Part shown: one piece after another, positions 1 to 7,389 of the stretch
How positions within the stretch are numbered: the stretch's first letter is position 1
Layout of the letters: each line of letters starts with the position of its first letter
From: CAVTBX01 sp963733135
GTDB lineage: Bacteria; Actinomycetota; Thermoleophilia; Gaiellales; Gaiellaceae
NCBI GenBank assembly: GCA_963733135.1
Contig: CAVTBX010000002.1
Span: 1-34,394, forward strand
Direction of reading: 5' to 3'
DNA length: 34,394 nt
Notes under the pieces: model-generated
What the model was told of the DNA's origin: nothing
The model's input: only the letters and a program-made list of their open reading frames with translations
Databases searched by the model: none
Position numbers and translations under genes: made by a program

Positions 1-1
1 G

Positions 2-84
2 TGCCGGGGGTGGGAGTCGAACCCACACTGGCTCTCGCCACGAGGATTTTAAGTCCTCTGCGTCTACCGTTCCGCCACCCCGGC
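2..84 (-). tRNA. tRNA-Leu (anticodon UAA)
   Basis: Read on the minus strand, the acceptor stem GCCGGGG (78-84) pairs with CCCCGGC (3-9). A T-arm with GTTCGAC, a D-arm with GGTAGAC, and an anticodon stem AGAGGA/TCCTC around a TTAAAA loop give anticodon TAA, so leucine. The long variable arm (about GTGGCGAGAGCCA) is the class II feature expected of tRNA-Leu. The discriminator is A; no encoded CCA follows because the next base is the window edge. It lies about 10 bp downstream of the DUF3105 gene on the same strand. Confidence 0.95.
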
Positions 85-93
85 TCAGCCAGC

Positions 94-768
94 CTACTGC
101 TGGCCTGGTACGAGCGCCTCGACCGGGACGGGCTCAGGCCCGTCACCCCGGTGCAGGTCGAGGAAGCTCGAGAACGCTTCCTCGTCGAACCGCTCGCACG
201 TCTGGAGATGCGTCCATGCGGTCAGGGCGATTCGGTTCTCCAGCTCCGGCTCTGCCTCGATCAGATCGGGCGAGAGGGGCGCAACGAGCAACCCGTTCGG
301 ATCCTCGCGATACCAGGCGAGGATCTCCGTGACGGTCGCCTCGGGAACCTCGGGCCCGTACTGGACGATCACGCCGCCGTGCTCCAGATTGTGGACGACC
401 TTCTCCTCCGGAACGGGGTCGTCGTACGTGCCCCAGACCGCGGGCGCAAGCGGCTGCGGCTGGTGGGGGCCGCTTGTTGCCGGCGTCGAGTTGTACTCGA
501 AGTCCTCCTGAAGCTCCTGCACGTGGTTCCGACCTTGAGAGGAGAACTGCTCGCGCGTGCACCCAGCGGCAGCCAGGGCCTCCTGAGCGCCGTCTCCGCG
601 GCCCACGAGGAACGAGCTCACGCCCGCGACAACAAGCAAGAGGAGCGCACCACCCGCGATGAAGTACATGCGTCGCCGGCGGTCGTGACGTGGCGCAGCG
701 GTGCGACGTTTCGGGGACTGCACCGGACGCGGCGGCGCCGGCGTCCGGCTCTTGGATTTCTTGGCCAC
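94..768 (-). CDS. DUF3105 domain membrane-anchored protein
   Basis: 224 residues. The basic, Pro-rich N-terminus (about 1-33) is followed by one membrane helix (about 35-55), so the rest should lie outside the cytoplasm. The C-terminal domain carries DUF3105 hallmarks: NSTPATSGPH near residue 93, then GTYDDPVPEEKVVHNLEHGG, which supplies conserved histidines. Two cysteines (one after the membrane helix, one near the C-terminus in LQTCERF) could form a disulphide. The start is GTG at 766-768, 35 bp after the dinG stop, so it is probably co-transcribed with dinG. No clear Shine-Dalgarno sequence is visible. The molecular function of DUF3105 is not established and none is claimed here. Confidence 0.85.
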   Translation of the reverse strand: MAKKSKSRTPAPPRPVQSPKRRTAAPRHDRRRRMYFIAGGALLLLVVAGVSSFLVGRGDGAQEALAAAGCTREQFSSQGRNHVQELQEDFEYNSTPATSGPHQPQPLAPAVWGTYDDPVPEEKVVHNLEHGGVIVQYGPEVPEATVTEILAWYREDPNGLLVAPLSPDLIEAEPELENRIALTAWTHLQTCERFDEEAFSSFLDLHRGDGPEPVPVEALVPGQQ

Positions 769-803
769 TGGGGAAGCGGAACGCTAGCAAGCGACCTCAG
801 AAG

Positions 804-2693
804 TCAGGCAATGGCACGGAGCTCCTCTGCGAAGAACTCGGCGACACCAGAAAGCTCGGAGACGACGGGACACGGTGGCAGGGCCGCGAGGAAGCGGCGG
901 CCGTAGGCACGCGTGCGGATTCTCGGATCGAGGATCGCAACGACCCCGCGATCGTCGTGCGACCGGATCAGGCGGCCGAAGCCTTGGCGAAGCTGGAGGA
1001 CTGCCGTCGGAAGGGCGTAGTCCGCGAACCAGTCGCCTCCGTCGCGGGCGATCCGCTCGCATCGGCCCTCCACCAACGGGTCGCCAGGGGCCGCGAAGGG
1101 GAGCTTGTCGATGATGACGAGGGAAAGCGACTCGCCTCCAACGTCGACGCCCTGCCAGAAGGTCGCCGTCGCAAAGAGGACGGACTCGACCTCATCGCGG
1201 AATCGTTCGAGCAGGCGCTCGCGCGGAGCGTCGCCCTGACAGAGGACCGGGTATGGGAGACGCGCGGCGACCCGCTCGACGAGAGCGTCGAGGCCCCGAT
1301 ATGACGTCGTCAGCACGAGCGCCCGCCCCCGCGAGATGCGGCAGAGCGCCTCGACCTCTTCGGCCAGACGGTCGTCGGCTCCAAGGGCGCGAGGCTCCGG
1401 GAGGTCGACGGGCGCATAGAGGAGCGACTGGGAGCGGTAGTCGTACGGCGAGGCGACCTCGATCTGCTGCACGCCCTCGAGACCAAGTCGACGGCGGACC
1501 AGCGTCGGCTCGAGGGTCGCTGAGACCAGGATTGCCGTGATCGGGCGTTCCCACAGCTCGTCGCGCAGGATCTCCGACACGTCAACGGGCGCCCACGCCA
1601 GAGCGCTCGGCTCCGCCCATGAGACCCGATCCGGGTCGTCAAGTGTCAGGCAGGCCTCGAGATCCTCAGCCACCACGAGAGCCCGGCGGGCAACGGCGTC
1701 CGCATCGTCGGAGATCCCGGCGAGCCCTCGCGAGAGATCACCAAGGGCTGCCGCGAGCGCCAGGATCGCGTCCAGGACGGGGGCGAGGGCGCCCGCAGTG
1801 AGGCGTACGCGCCCGGCAGGAGGTTCCAGCTCGCCGAGGACGAGCATCCCCAGCCGATCGATGTCGGCGAGCGCCCCGAGCGGCGCCGCCGCACTCTGCT
1901 CGCGGCAGGCACGCTCCGCATCGCGCGCGAGCAGACGCAGGCGGGCCAGCGAGACTCGACCTCCGAACCACGTTGCCGCCGCCTCCTCGAGCCGATGCGC
2001 TTCGTCGAAGACGACGGCGTCGTGCTCGGGAAGGATCCCCGCCCCGTCAGCGCGCCCACGCAGCGCCACGTCGGCGAGGTAGAGCGCGTGGTTCACGATC
2101 ACGAGCTCTGCCTCACCCGCAGCCGCACGAGCCCGCTCCGAGAAGCACGTTCGCGCGTGCTCGCAGCGCCGCCCCAGACAGCGATCACCGCCCACGGAGA
2201 CTTCTCCCCAGAGAGACGGGCTCGGCTCGAACTCGAGCTCGGCACGATCTCCGGTGGCTGTGGACGCAACCCAGTCCCGCATCCGCTCGTACTCCTGGGC
2301 GTCCTCGGCGGAGCGAAAGAGTGCCGGGCCTGCGCCCGCAAGAAGCTCGAGGCCGTGCAAGCTCTTGCGACAGAGGTAGTTCGCGCGACCCTTCAGGACA
2401 CTGGAGCGGATCGGTCGTCCGAGCGCGGCGGCGGCCACCGGAACGTCCTTGGCAAGTAGCTGATTCTGGAGTGCCTTCGTGGCCGTGGACACGACGACCC
2501 GTTGGCCCGAGAGGAGCGCCGGCACGAGATACGCAAGGCTCTTGCCTGTGCCCGTGCCGGCCTCTGCGAGCAGGTGCTCGTCGCGAGCCAGGGCGGTCGC
2601 CACCGCCTCCGCCAGAACAGCCTGCTCCGCCCGGGGCTCGAAACCGGGCAACACCCCTGCGAGCGGGCCGGTATCTCCGAAGAAGGTCTCCAC
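804..2693 (-). CDS. dinG: DinG/XPD-family ATP-dependent DNA helicase with Fe-S cluster
   Basis: About 629 residues, superfamily 2 helicase acting on damaged or structured DNA in the cytoplasm. Walker A AEAGTGTGKS lies at 43-52 and the DEAH box at 230-233. Between them are four cysteines (108, 172, 177, 183) placed as in the 4Fe-4S domain of XPD/DinG helicases. The C-terminal half has the SAT motif (LVSATLEPT), FWQGVDVGGE, and the QGFGRLIRS motif VI. The open frame extends about 330 bp further upstream, but that stretch covers the promoter and LexA box and is not helicase-like. GTG at 2691-2693 is chosen because related proteins begin near (V)DVExFFG; CTG at 2699 is an alternative. No strong ribosome binding site is visible. 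It heads a probable dinG-DUF3105 operon with DNA-damage control. Confidence 0.9.
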   Translation of the reverse strand: METFFGDTGPLAGVLPGFEPRAEQAVLAEAVATALARDEHLLAEAGTGTGKSLAYLVPALLSGQRVVVSTATKALQNQLLAKDVPVAAAALGRPIRSSVLKGRANYLCRKSLHGLELLAGAGPALFRSAEDAQEYERMRDWVASTATGDRAELEFEPSPSLWGEVSVGGDRCLGRRCEHARTCFSERARAAAGEAELVIVNHALYLADVALRGRADGAGILPEHDAVVFDEAHRLEEAAATWFGGRVSLARLRLLARDAERACREQSAAAPLGALADIDRLGMLVLGELEPPAGRVRLTAGALAPVLDAILALAAALGDLSRGLAGISDDADAVARRALVVAEDLEACLTLDDPDRVSWAEPSALAWAPVDVSEILRDELWERPITAILVSATLEPTLVRRRLGLEGVQQIEVASPYDYRSQSLLYAPVDLPEPRALGADDRLAEEVEALCRISRGRALVLTTSYRGLDALVERVAARLPYPVLCQGDAPRERLLERFRDEVESVLFATATFWQGVDVGGESLSLVIIDKLPFAAPGDPLVEGRCERIARDGGDWFADYALPTAVLQLRQGFGRLIRSHDDRGVVAILDPRIRTRAYGRRFLAALPPCPVVSELSGVAEFFAEELRAIA

Positions 2694-2721
2694 GTCCAGG
2701 TCAGCGTAAGGAGTCGTCCGG

Positions 2722-2750
2722 TCAGGATACGAACATCTGTTCGTCGTGTC
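2722..2750 (-). promoter_or_regulatory. sigma-70-type promoter of dinG
   Basis: On the minus strand, TGGACA (5 of 6 to TTGACA) and TATCCT (4 of 6 to TATAAT) are separated by 17 bp, and the LexA box lies between them. The predicted start of transcription falls about 20-25 nt before the proposed GTG codon. Confidence 0.6.
2730..2743 (-). promoter_or_regulatory. LexA (SOS) box in the dinG promoter
   Basis: The sequence CGAACATCTGTTCG matches the Gram-positive/actinobacterial LexA operator pattern CGAAC-N4-GTTCG with perfect 5-bp arms. On the minus strand it fills most of the 17-bp spacer of a sigma-70-like promoter, so LexA binding should block polymerase. The downstream gene is DinG, a known damage-inducible helicase in Escherichia coli. 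Binding is inferred; the motif is seen directly. Confidence 0.85.
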
Positions 2751-2828
2751 CAGATGTCTCGAATCGCCATGGCCAGCGGAGGCGTCGCCGAAAAAGCCGC
2801 TCTTTGCGACGAGCCCTGTGGGGTGCGC

Positions 2829-2858
2829 TTGACGAGGAGCCTCCTTCTCTCCTATTGT
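2829..2858 (+). promoter_or_regulatory. sigma-70-type promoter
   Basis: TTGACG at 2829-2834, an 18-bp spacer, and TATTGT at 2853-2858. Transcription would begin near 2865, exactly where the following hairpin starts. The nearest gene downstream is the small CsbD-like protein at 2960. Confidence 0.5.
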
Positions 2859-2864
2859 CCCCGT

Positions 2865-2909
2865 GCCAGATCCGGTAGGCCTCACGGCTCGCCGGATTTG
2901 GCGTTTTTT
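2865..2909 (+). terminator. Rho-independent terminator-like hairpin directly at a predicted transcription start
   Basis: GCCAGATCCGG (2865-2875) pairs with CCGGATTTGGC (2892-2902) over 11 bp including one G-U pair. The loop is 16 nt and six T residues follow (2904-2909). No plus-strand gene lies upstream, so it is not a gene-end terminator. It could attenuate the small gene at 2960 or end a very short RNA from the promoter at 2829-2858. Confidence 0.65.
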
Positions 2910-2959
2910 ATGGGCTTTCTGCGGGAACGGTGGCCCTGCAATCCAACTGGGAGGCTCCA

Positions 2960-3163
2960 ATGGGCTGGCTCGACAAGGTGCTAGGACGAGGAAAGCGCAC
3001 AGCAGGCGAGGCAATGGACTCACCGTCGATGCGCGAAGAAGGGCGACATCAGGAGGCAGCCGGCCGCGCGGAGGACACGGCGGATCGCCATGCCGACCTC
3101 GCCCAGGACGCGCGTGAGCGAGAAGCGCAGGAACGCGCAGAGGCCGACCGCCCCACGCCCTAG
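2960..3163 (+). CDS. small hydrophilic CsbD-like / stress-type protein
   Basis: 67 residues starting MGWLDKVLGRGKRTAGEAM, then a highly charged helix rich in Glu, Ala, Arg, Gln and His. It has no cysteine, signal peptide or membrane helix. The opening resembles small CsbD-like and related actinobacterial stress proteins (MGxLDKxxGRxKxAAG). The ATG at 2960 is preceded at good spacing by GGGAGG (2948-2953), which favours it over an in-frame upstream start at 2930. Transcription probably comes from the promoter at 2829-2858 by readthrough of the terminator-like hairpin. Family membership is by resemblance only and the function is unknown. Confidence 0.65.
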   Translation: MGWLDKVLGRGKRTAGEAMDSPSMREEGRHQEAAGRAEDTADRHADLAQDAREREAQERAEADRPTP

Positions 3164-3246
3164 CTCGCTCCGCTCCTACCGGCTCCGTCCGGCCTGATCT
3201 CTAGCGTTTATCGGTCCATGGTTGGATCGAAGACAAGAGTGCTCGT

Positions 3247-4602
3247 ATGACCGCGCTCGCCCTTGCACTAGGGCTTGCGCTCGGCGCGCTCGCGGCGTGG
3301 TTTGCGCTTCGCGGACGTGCGTGTGCGCTGGCAGAAGGGGTCGGCCGCCTCGAGGCGGACGCGCGCCTGAGGGCCGAGGAGCTGACCAGCGTCCGGGAGG
3401 CGCTGGCGCGTGCTCAGGCCTCCGTGGAGCACGAGCGCTCCTCGGCAACGGAGAAGCTGCGGCTCGTCGCGGAGGCGAAGGATGAGCTTGCAAACGCGTT
3501 CAAGGCGCTGTCGGCCGAGGCGCTGAAGACGAACAACACGTCGTTTCTCGAGCTCGCCCGAACGACCCTCGAGCGGTACCAGGTCCAGGCGAAAGACGAC
3601 CTCGACCAGCGCCGGCTCGCCGTCGAGCACCTCGTCACGCCGATCAAGGAGTCCCTGGCGAAGGTGGACGGCCAAATCCAGCACCTCGAGCGAGCCCGCG
3701 CCGAGGCGTACGGATCTCTCGTGAGCCAGGTCAGGACGCTGGCGGAGTCCCAGGAGCGCCTTCGCGCCGAGACCGGAAACCTCGTGACCGCCCTTCGCGC
3801 GCCGGCCGTCCGGGGCCGCTGGGGCGAGATTCAGCTCCGCCGGGTCGTCGAGATGGCCGGGATGCTCTCTCACTGCGACTTCCTGGAGCAGGTGACCGCG
3901 AGCGTCGAAGACCGCCGCTTGCGGCCCGACCTCGTGGTCAAGCTCCCCGGGGGTAAGAACGTCGTCGTCGATGCCAAGGCGCCGCTCCAGGCCTACCTCG
4001 CAGCCGTGGAGGCTCCAGACGAGGAAACGCGCACCGCGCACCTCCGAGATCACGCTCGCCAGATACGCCAGCACATGGCGAAGCTGAGCACGAAGAGCTA
4101 CTGGGAGCAGTTTCAGCCCGCGCCCGAATTCGTGGTCATGTTCATTCCGGGTGAGGCTTTCTACAGCGCGGCGCTCGAGCAGGATCCTGGTCTGATCGAG
4201 GAGGGTGTCAGCCAGCGCGTCCTTCCTGCGACTCCGACGACGCTCATCGGGCTGCTTCGCGCCGTGGCGTACGGCTGGCAGCAGGAAACCGTCGCCGAGA
4301 GCGCCCGTGCCGTGAGCGAGCTCGGGAAGGATCTCCACGGGAGGCTGGCTGTGCTGGGCGATCACGTAGCTCGCCTCGGGCAACATCTCGACCGCGCCGT
4401 CTCGACGTACAACCAGACCGTCGGGTCGCTCGAGCGGCGTGTGCTACCGGCTGCGCGCCGGTTCAGCGACCTCGGAGCGGATGCCGGGCGCGAGATCCCG
4501 ATTCTGGAGCCGGTCGACAAGACGACGCAGGTCCCTCAGGCGCTCGAACTTACCGGCGGCTCAGCAGAGCACGAGGTCGCGCCGGAACGCGACGCCGCCT
4601 AG
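3247..4602 (+). CDS. rmuC: DNA recombination protein RmuC
   Basis: 451 residues, the usual RmuC length. An N-terminal membrane helix (about 2-20) is followed by a coiled-coil stretch (about 25-180), then the conserved core. That core has the signature VRGRWGEIQLRRVVEMAGM and a PD-(D/E)XK-like nuclease segment reading RPDLVVKLPGGKNVVVDAK. The family limits DNA inversions and rearrangements at repeats. The end converges on the eRF1-like gene with only 6 bp between stop codons. The ATG at 3247 has no strong Shine-Dalgarno sequence. Identity is secure; the exact start less so. Confidence 0.93.
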   Translation: MTALALALGLALGALAAWFALRGRACALAEGVGRLEADARLRAEELTSVREALARAQASVEHERSSATEKLRLVAEAKDELANAFKALSAEALKTNNTSFLELARTTLERYQVQAKDDLDQRRLAVEHLVTPIKESLAKVDGQIQHLERARAEAYGSLVSQVRTLAESQERLRAETGNLVTALRAPAVRGRWGEIQLRRVVEMAGMLSHCDFLEQVTASVEDRRLRPDLVVKLPGGKNVVVDAKAPLQAYLAAVEAPDEETRTAHLRDHARQIRQHMAKLSTKSYWEQFQPAPEFVVMFIPGEAFYSAALEQDPGLIEEGVSQRVLPATPTTLIGLLRAVAYGWQQETVAESARAVSELGKDLHGRLAVLGDHVARLGQHLDRAVSTYNQTVGSLERRVLPAARRFSDLGADAGREIPILEPVDKTTQVPQALELTGGSAEHEVAPERDAA

Positions 4603-4608
4603 CGCGTT

Positions 4609-5748
4609 TCAGTAGCGGAGCATGGCGCCGATTCCCTCGAGGGGCTCCAGGTCCTGTGCCTGGCTGACCGCGTGGACGGTGCCGCCGCATCTGAGCGTTT
4701 GGTGCATGACGAGGTCGAGGCCGTGGTCTCGCTCTTCGAGCGCCGTGCCGTCGAGCGGACACTTGCCACCGGACACGGTCAGGCGACCACAAGCTGGGCA
4801 GCGCCAGACGGCCCTGTCCGCCCTGCTCGCGAGCAGAGTCGCGATTCGCCCGTCCGACGCTGCCTCGAGGGTGTCCTCCCAGCCGCCTGTTGCACGGCCC
4901 CCACGTCCGACTTCCCCGCGCCATTCGTCGAGCACGACCTGTTCCTGACTCACCCGCCAGTCCTCGAGAATCGGCAGCGCGAGCTCGAGCAGCTGGGCCG
5001 GCGACGCATGCGACTCTGCGCTCGTCTGGCCGATCACGGCGGCCTCGGCTTCGTGTGAGAGCAGCTCCGAGAGCTCGGCGCGAGTCTCGCCTAACCCCAT
5101 GACGATCACCCGCAGGCCAGGCTCCCGGCGCACCATCGCATCGAGGCGTCCCGCGACCTCACGCAGGTGCTCGAGCGCAAGATTGTCGATGTGCCGCTGG
5201 TAGCGAGCCTGTGACAAGCCCCCCTGGTCGTGTCGGCGGGGCTGGTCCTCGGAGAGATCTTCCACCTCCTCGAGCGCTCCCGAGCGGAGCCTGAAGATCT
5301 GGCCGCGCTCTCGGCTTACCGCGACGATGAGGGCGCCTTCGCCACGCCCCACTAGTGGAACCAACGGAGCAACGTACAACCCGCTCGAGACCCTGGCTTC
5401 ATCCTCGACGCGTTCGGTCAGCGGGAGGACGCGCCAGACGTTGTCGAGACCGGCCGCGAACACAACGAGGCCCCGTGCACCATCGCGCACGAACTCTTCT
5501 TCGTAGAACCGGCGGATTCGCTCGAGATCGGCGCGAAGGCCTTGCCGCTCACCGTGCGAGAGCTCGGCCGGGTTGGCGTCGTTCGTCCTCGCCGCCTCGT
5601 CGAGCAGTGAGCGAATGCGAGCGGCGACGTCGGCCTGTGTCGGAGCAGCACTCGAATCGAGATCAACGTAGAGGCTGACCGCGCAGCCGTGCTCAGTCTC
5701 GAACTCAGCGAGCTTCCTCAGCTCGTCCCAGGTGACAGACCGTGCCAT
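4609..5748 (-). CDS. bacterial eRF1-like (baeRF/Vms1-type) protein with C-terminal zinc ribbon
   Basis: 379 residues related to archaeo-eukaryotic release factor 1 and to the peptidyl-tRNA hydrolase Vms1/ANKZF1. The segment HDQGGLSQARYQRHID (about 173-188) corresponds to the catalytic-loop region, with GGLSQ (176-180) in place of the GGQ of eRF1. The following RNase H-like and Pelota-like folds (about 190-300) match the family layout. A C-terminal metal-binding ribbon has C317, C320 and C330, with C354 as a possible fourth ligand. The likely role is cleavage of peptidyl-tRNA in ribosome rescue or quality control, inferred from the family. It is divergent from trxB and convergent with rmuC. 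ATG at 5746-5748; no strong ribosome binding site. Confidence 0.75.
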   Translation of the reverse strand: MARSVTWDELRKLAEFETEHGCAVSLYVDLDSSAAPTQADVAARIRSLLDEAARTNDANPAELSHGERQGLRADLERIRRFYEEEFVRDGARGLVVFAAGLDNVWRVLPLTERVEDEARVSSGLYVAPLVPLVGRGEGALIVAVSRERGQIFRLRSGALEEVEDLSEDQPRRHDQGGLSQARYQRHIDNLALEHLREVAGRLDAMVRREPGLRVIVMGLGETRAELSELLSHEAEAAVIGQTSAESHASPAQLLELALPILEDWRVSQEQVVLDEWRGEVGRGGRATGGWEDTLEAASDGRIATLLASRADRAVWRCPACGRLTVSGGKCPLDGTALEERDHGLDLVMHQTLRCGGTVHAVSQAQDLEPLEGIGAMLRY

Positions 5749-5795
5749 TTGACTACTTACCGATTCCGTGCCGCTGGACTAGAACCTACACCTGC

Positions 5796-5822
5796 GGAAA
5801 CAACACCGTCACCGCCGTCGTT
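5796..5822 (+). promoter_or_regulatory. possible ECF-sigma (SigR-like) promoter of trxB
   Basis: GGAAAC at 5796-5801 and CGTT at 5819-5822 are 17 bp apart, the general form of ECF sigma promoters. It is close to the thiol-stress SigR pattern GGGAAT-N18-GTT known to drive trxB in Streptomyces. It would give a leader of about 50 nt before the trxB start. The assignment rests on motif and gene identity only. Confidence 0.45.
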
Positions 5823-5880
5823 TAACCTGAGTAAAGGCTCCCCACCAAGCGGGAGTCGCATCTTTCTGAGGAGGGACGAA

Positions 5881-6876
5881 GTGGCCGCAACGGACGTGCG
5901 CCAAGTGATCATTATCGGCGGTGGCCCCGCCGGTTACACGGCGGCGCTGTATACGGCCCGAGCCAACCTGAACCCGCTCGTGATCGAGGGATTCGCGTGG
6001 GGCGGCCAGCTCATGATCACGAGCGACGTCGAGAACTACCCGGGCTACCCCGACGGTGTGCTCGGGCCGCAGATGATGCAGGAGTTTCGTACACAAGCGG
6101 GGCGTTTCGGCACCGAGTACATCGCCGACGACGTTACTCGAGTGGACTTCTCGGAGCGCCCATACCGGGTCTGGGTGGGCGACACCGAGTATCGGGCCGA
6201 GACTGTCATCGTCGCGACGGGCGCGGTTGCGCGACAGCTTGGACTCGAGTCGGAGCGGAAGCTTCAGGGAGCCGGTGTCTCCTATTGCGCGGTCTGCGAC
6301 GCGGCGTTCTTCAAGGATCGAGAGGTCGTCGTCGTCGGCGGCGGCGACTCGGCGATGGAGGAGGCCGTATACCTGGCGAAGTTCGCCTCCAAAGTGACGC
6401 TCGTGCACCGGCGGGAGGTATTCAGGGCATCTCCGATCATGGTCGACCGGGCTCGGGCCAGCGACAAGATCGAGTTCATGCTGGACACGGTCGTCGAGGA
6501 GGTTCGCGACACGGACGCCGGTCGCGTCACCTCCGTCCTCGTCCGTAACGTCCAGACGGACGAGACAGCCGAGATTCCGGCTGACGGAATCTTCGTCGCG
6601 ATCGGACACGACCCCTCGACCGAGCTCTTCCGGGGCCAGCTCGACATGGACGAAGCCGGTTACATCCTGACGGAGGGCAAGACGACGCGAACGAACGTCG
6701 AGGGCGTGTTCGCCGCCGGCGACGTACAGGATCACGTCTACCGCCAGGCCGTTACTGCAGCCGGCTCAGGCTGCCAAGCCGCGCTCGATGCAGAGCGCCA
6801 TCTTGCGGCCCGAGACGGTGGGAACCAGCAGGTGGACGTGGCTGACGAGGCGCTCGCCACGCCGACGAACTGGTAA
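5881..6876 (+). CDS. trxB: thioredoxin reductase (NADPH)
   Basis: 331 residues, a cytoplasmic FAD enzyme that reduces thioredoxin with NADPH. The FAD-binding motif IIGGGPAGYTAA is at 11-22. The redox-active pair is C136 and C139 in SYCAVCDAAFF. The NADPH site VVGGGDSAMEEA begins at 152, and the C-terminal FAD motif reads EGVFAAGDVQD. GTG at 5881 is chosen because AGGAGG lies at 5868-5873 just upstream; the open frame further upstream is not TrxB-like. The pair CAVC with a following DA is a variant of the usual CATCDG. A C-terminal tail of about 15 residues extends beyond the core. Confidence 0.95.
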   Translation: MAATDVRQVIIIGGGPAGYTAALYTARANLNPLVIEGFAWGGQLMITSDVENYPGYPDGVLGPQMMQEFRTQAGRFGTEYIADDVTRVDFSERPYRVWVGDTEYRAETVIVATGAVARQLGLESERKLQGAGVSYCAVCDAAFFKDREVVVVGGGDSAMEEAVYLAKFASKVTLVHRREVFRASPIMVDRARASDKIEFMLDTVVEEVRDTDAGRVTSVLVRNVQTDETAEIPADGIFVAIGHDPSTELFRGQLDMDEAGYILTEGKTTRTNVEGVFAAGDVQDHVYRQAVTAAGSGCQAALDAERHLAARDGGNQQVDVADEALATPTNW

Positions 6877-6933
6877 CAGCAACAGCCGGCACCAACCCCG
6901 CCGTTCCGTTGATTTGGCCTGCGGAGCGCCAGC

Positions 6934-6939
6934 TACCAT
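6934..6939 (+). promoter_or_regulatory. -10 element TACCAT (leaderless start)
   Basis: TACCAT lies 6 bp before the GTG at 6946, so transcription should begin at or next to the start codon. No Shine-Dalgarno sequence is present. A TTGATT at 6910-6915 is a possible but widely spaced (about 18-19 bp) -35 element. Confidence 0.45.
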
Positions 6940-6945
6940 CGGCGC

Positions 6946-7389
6946 GTGCCGTACTTCATCTGCCCCAACTGCCGCCGGCGCTCGGTCGACCACGACGGGC
7001 GTGAAGGCCTAAGCGGCGGTCCGGTCGGCTGCCCTCACTGCGGGTTCGGCTTCCTGTTCGAGCTTCTCGACGACTACTACCCTGCGCCGGGGACGGGCTT
7101 CGTGGTCTGCGATTCGGAGCGTCGGGTTCTCGCCGTCGGTCAGGGTGTCTTCGAGCTCACGGGCTACCGCGAGCGGGATCTGCTCGGACGTGAAGTAATG
7201 GATGCCTTACACCTGAACGGAGCCGACGATCCGAATCCCGCGGCGCTCGTCGTCGAATGGGGCGTCCGGCAGCTGGACAAGCGCTTGCCCCTTCGGACCC
7301 GGTCGGGAGTCGTGAAGCACGTGCGTGCTGACTTCTTCCCAGCGTACGACGAGGACGGCGGCCTCCTCGTCGCTCTCACGCCGCTCTAG
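6946..7389 (+). CDS. zinc-ribbon PAS-domain protein
   Basis: 147 residues. The N-terminal zinc ribbon has CPNC (C6, C9) and CPHC (C29, C32). A PAS fold follows (about 45-147) with GFVVCDSERRVLAVGQGVFELTGYRERDLLGREV, typical of the PAS N-terminal half. There is no kinase, GGDEF or DNA-binding output domain, so it is a stand-alone sensor or adaptor. Partner and ligand are unknown. GTG at 6946 appears leaderless. The 3' end overlaps the convergent coiled-coil gene by 14 bp. Confidence 0.75.
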   Translation: MPYFICPNCRRRSVDHDGREGLSGGPVGCPHCGFGFLFELLDDYYPAPGTGFVVCDSERRVLAVGQGVFELTGYRERDLLGREVMDALHLNGADDPNPAALVVEWGVRQLDKRLPLRTRSGVVKHVRADFFPAYDEDGGLLVALTPL

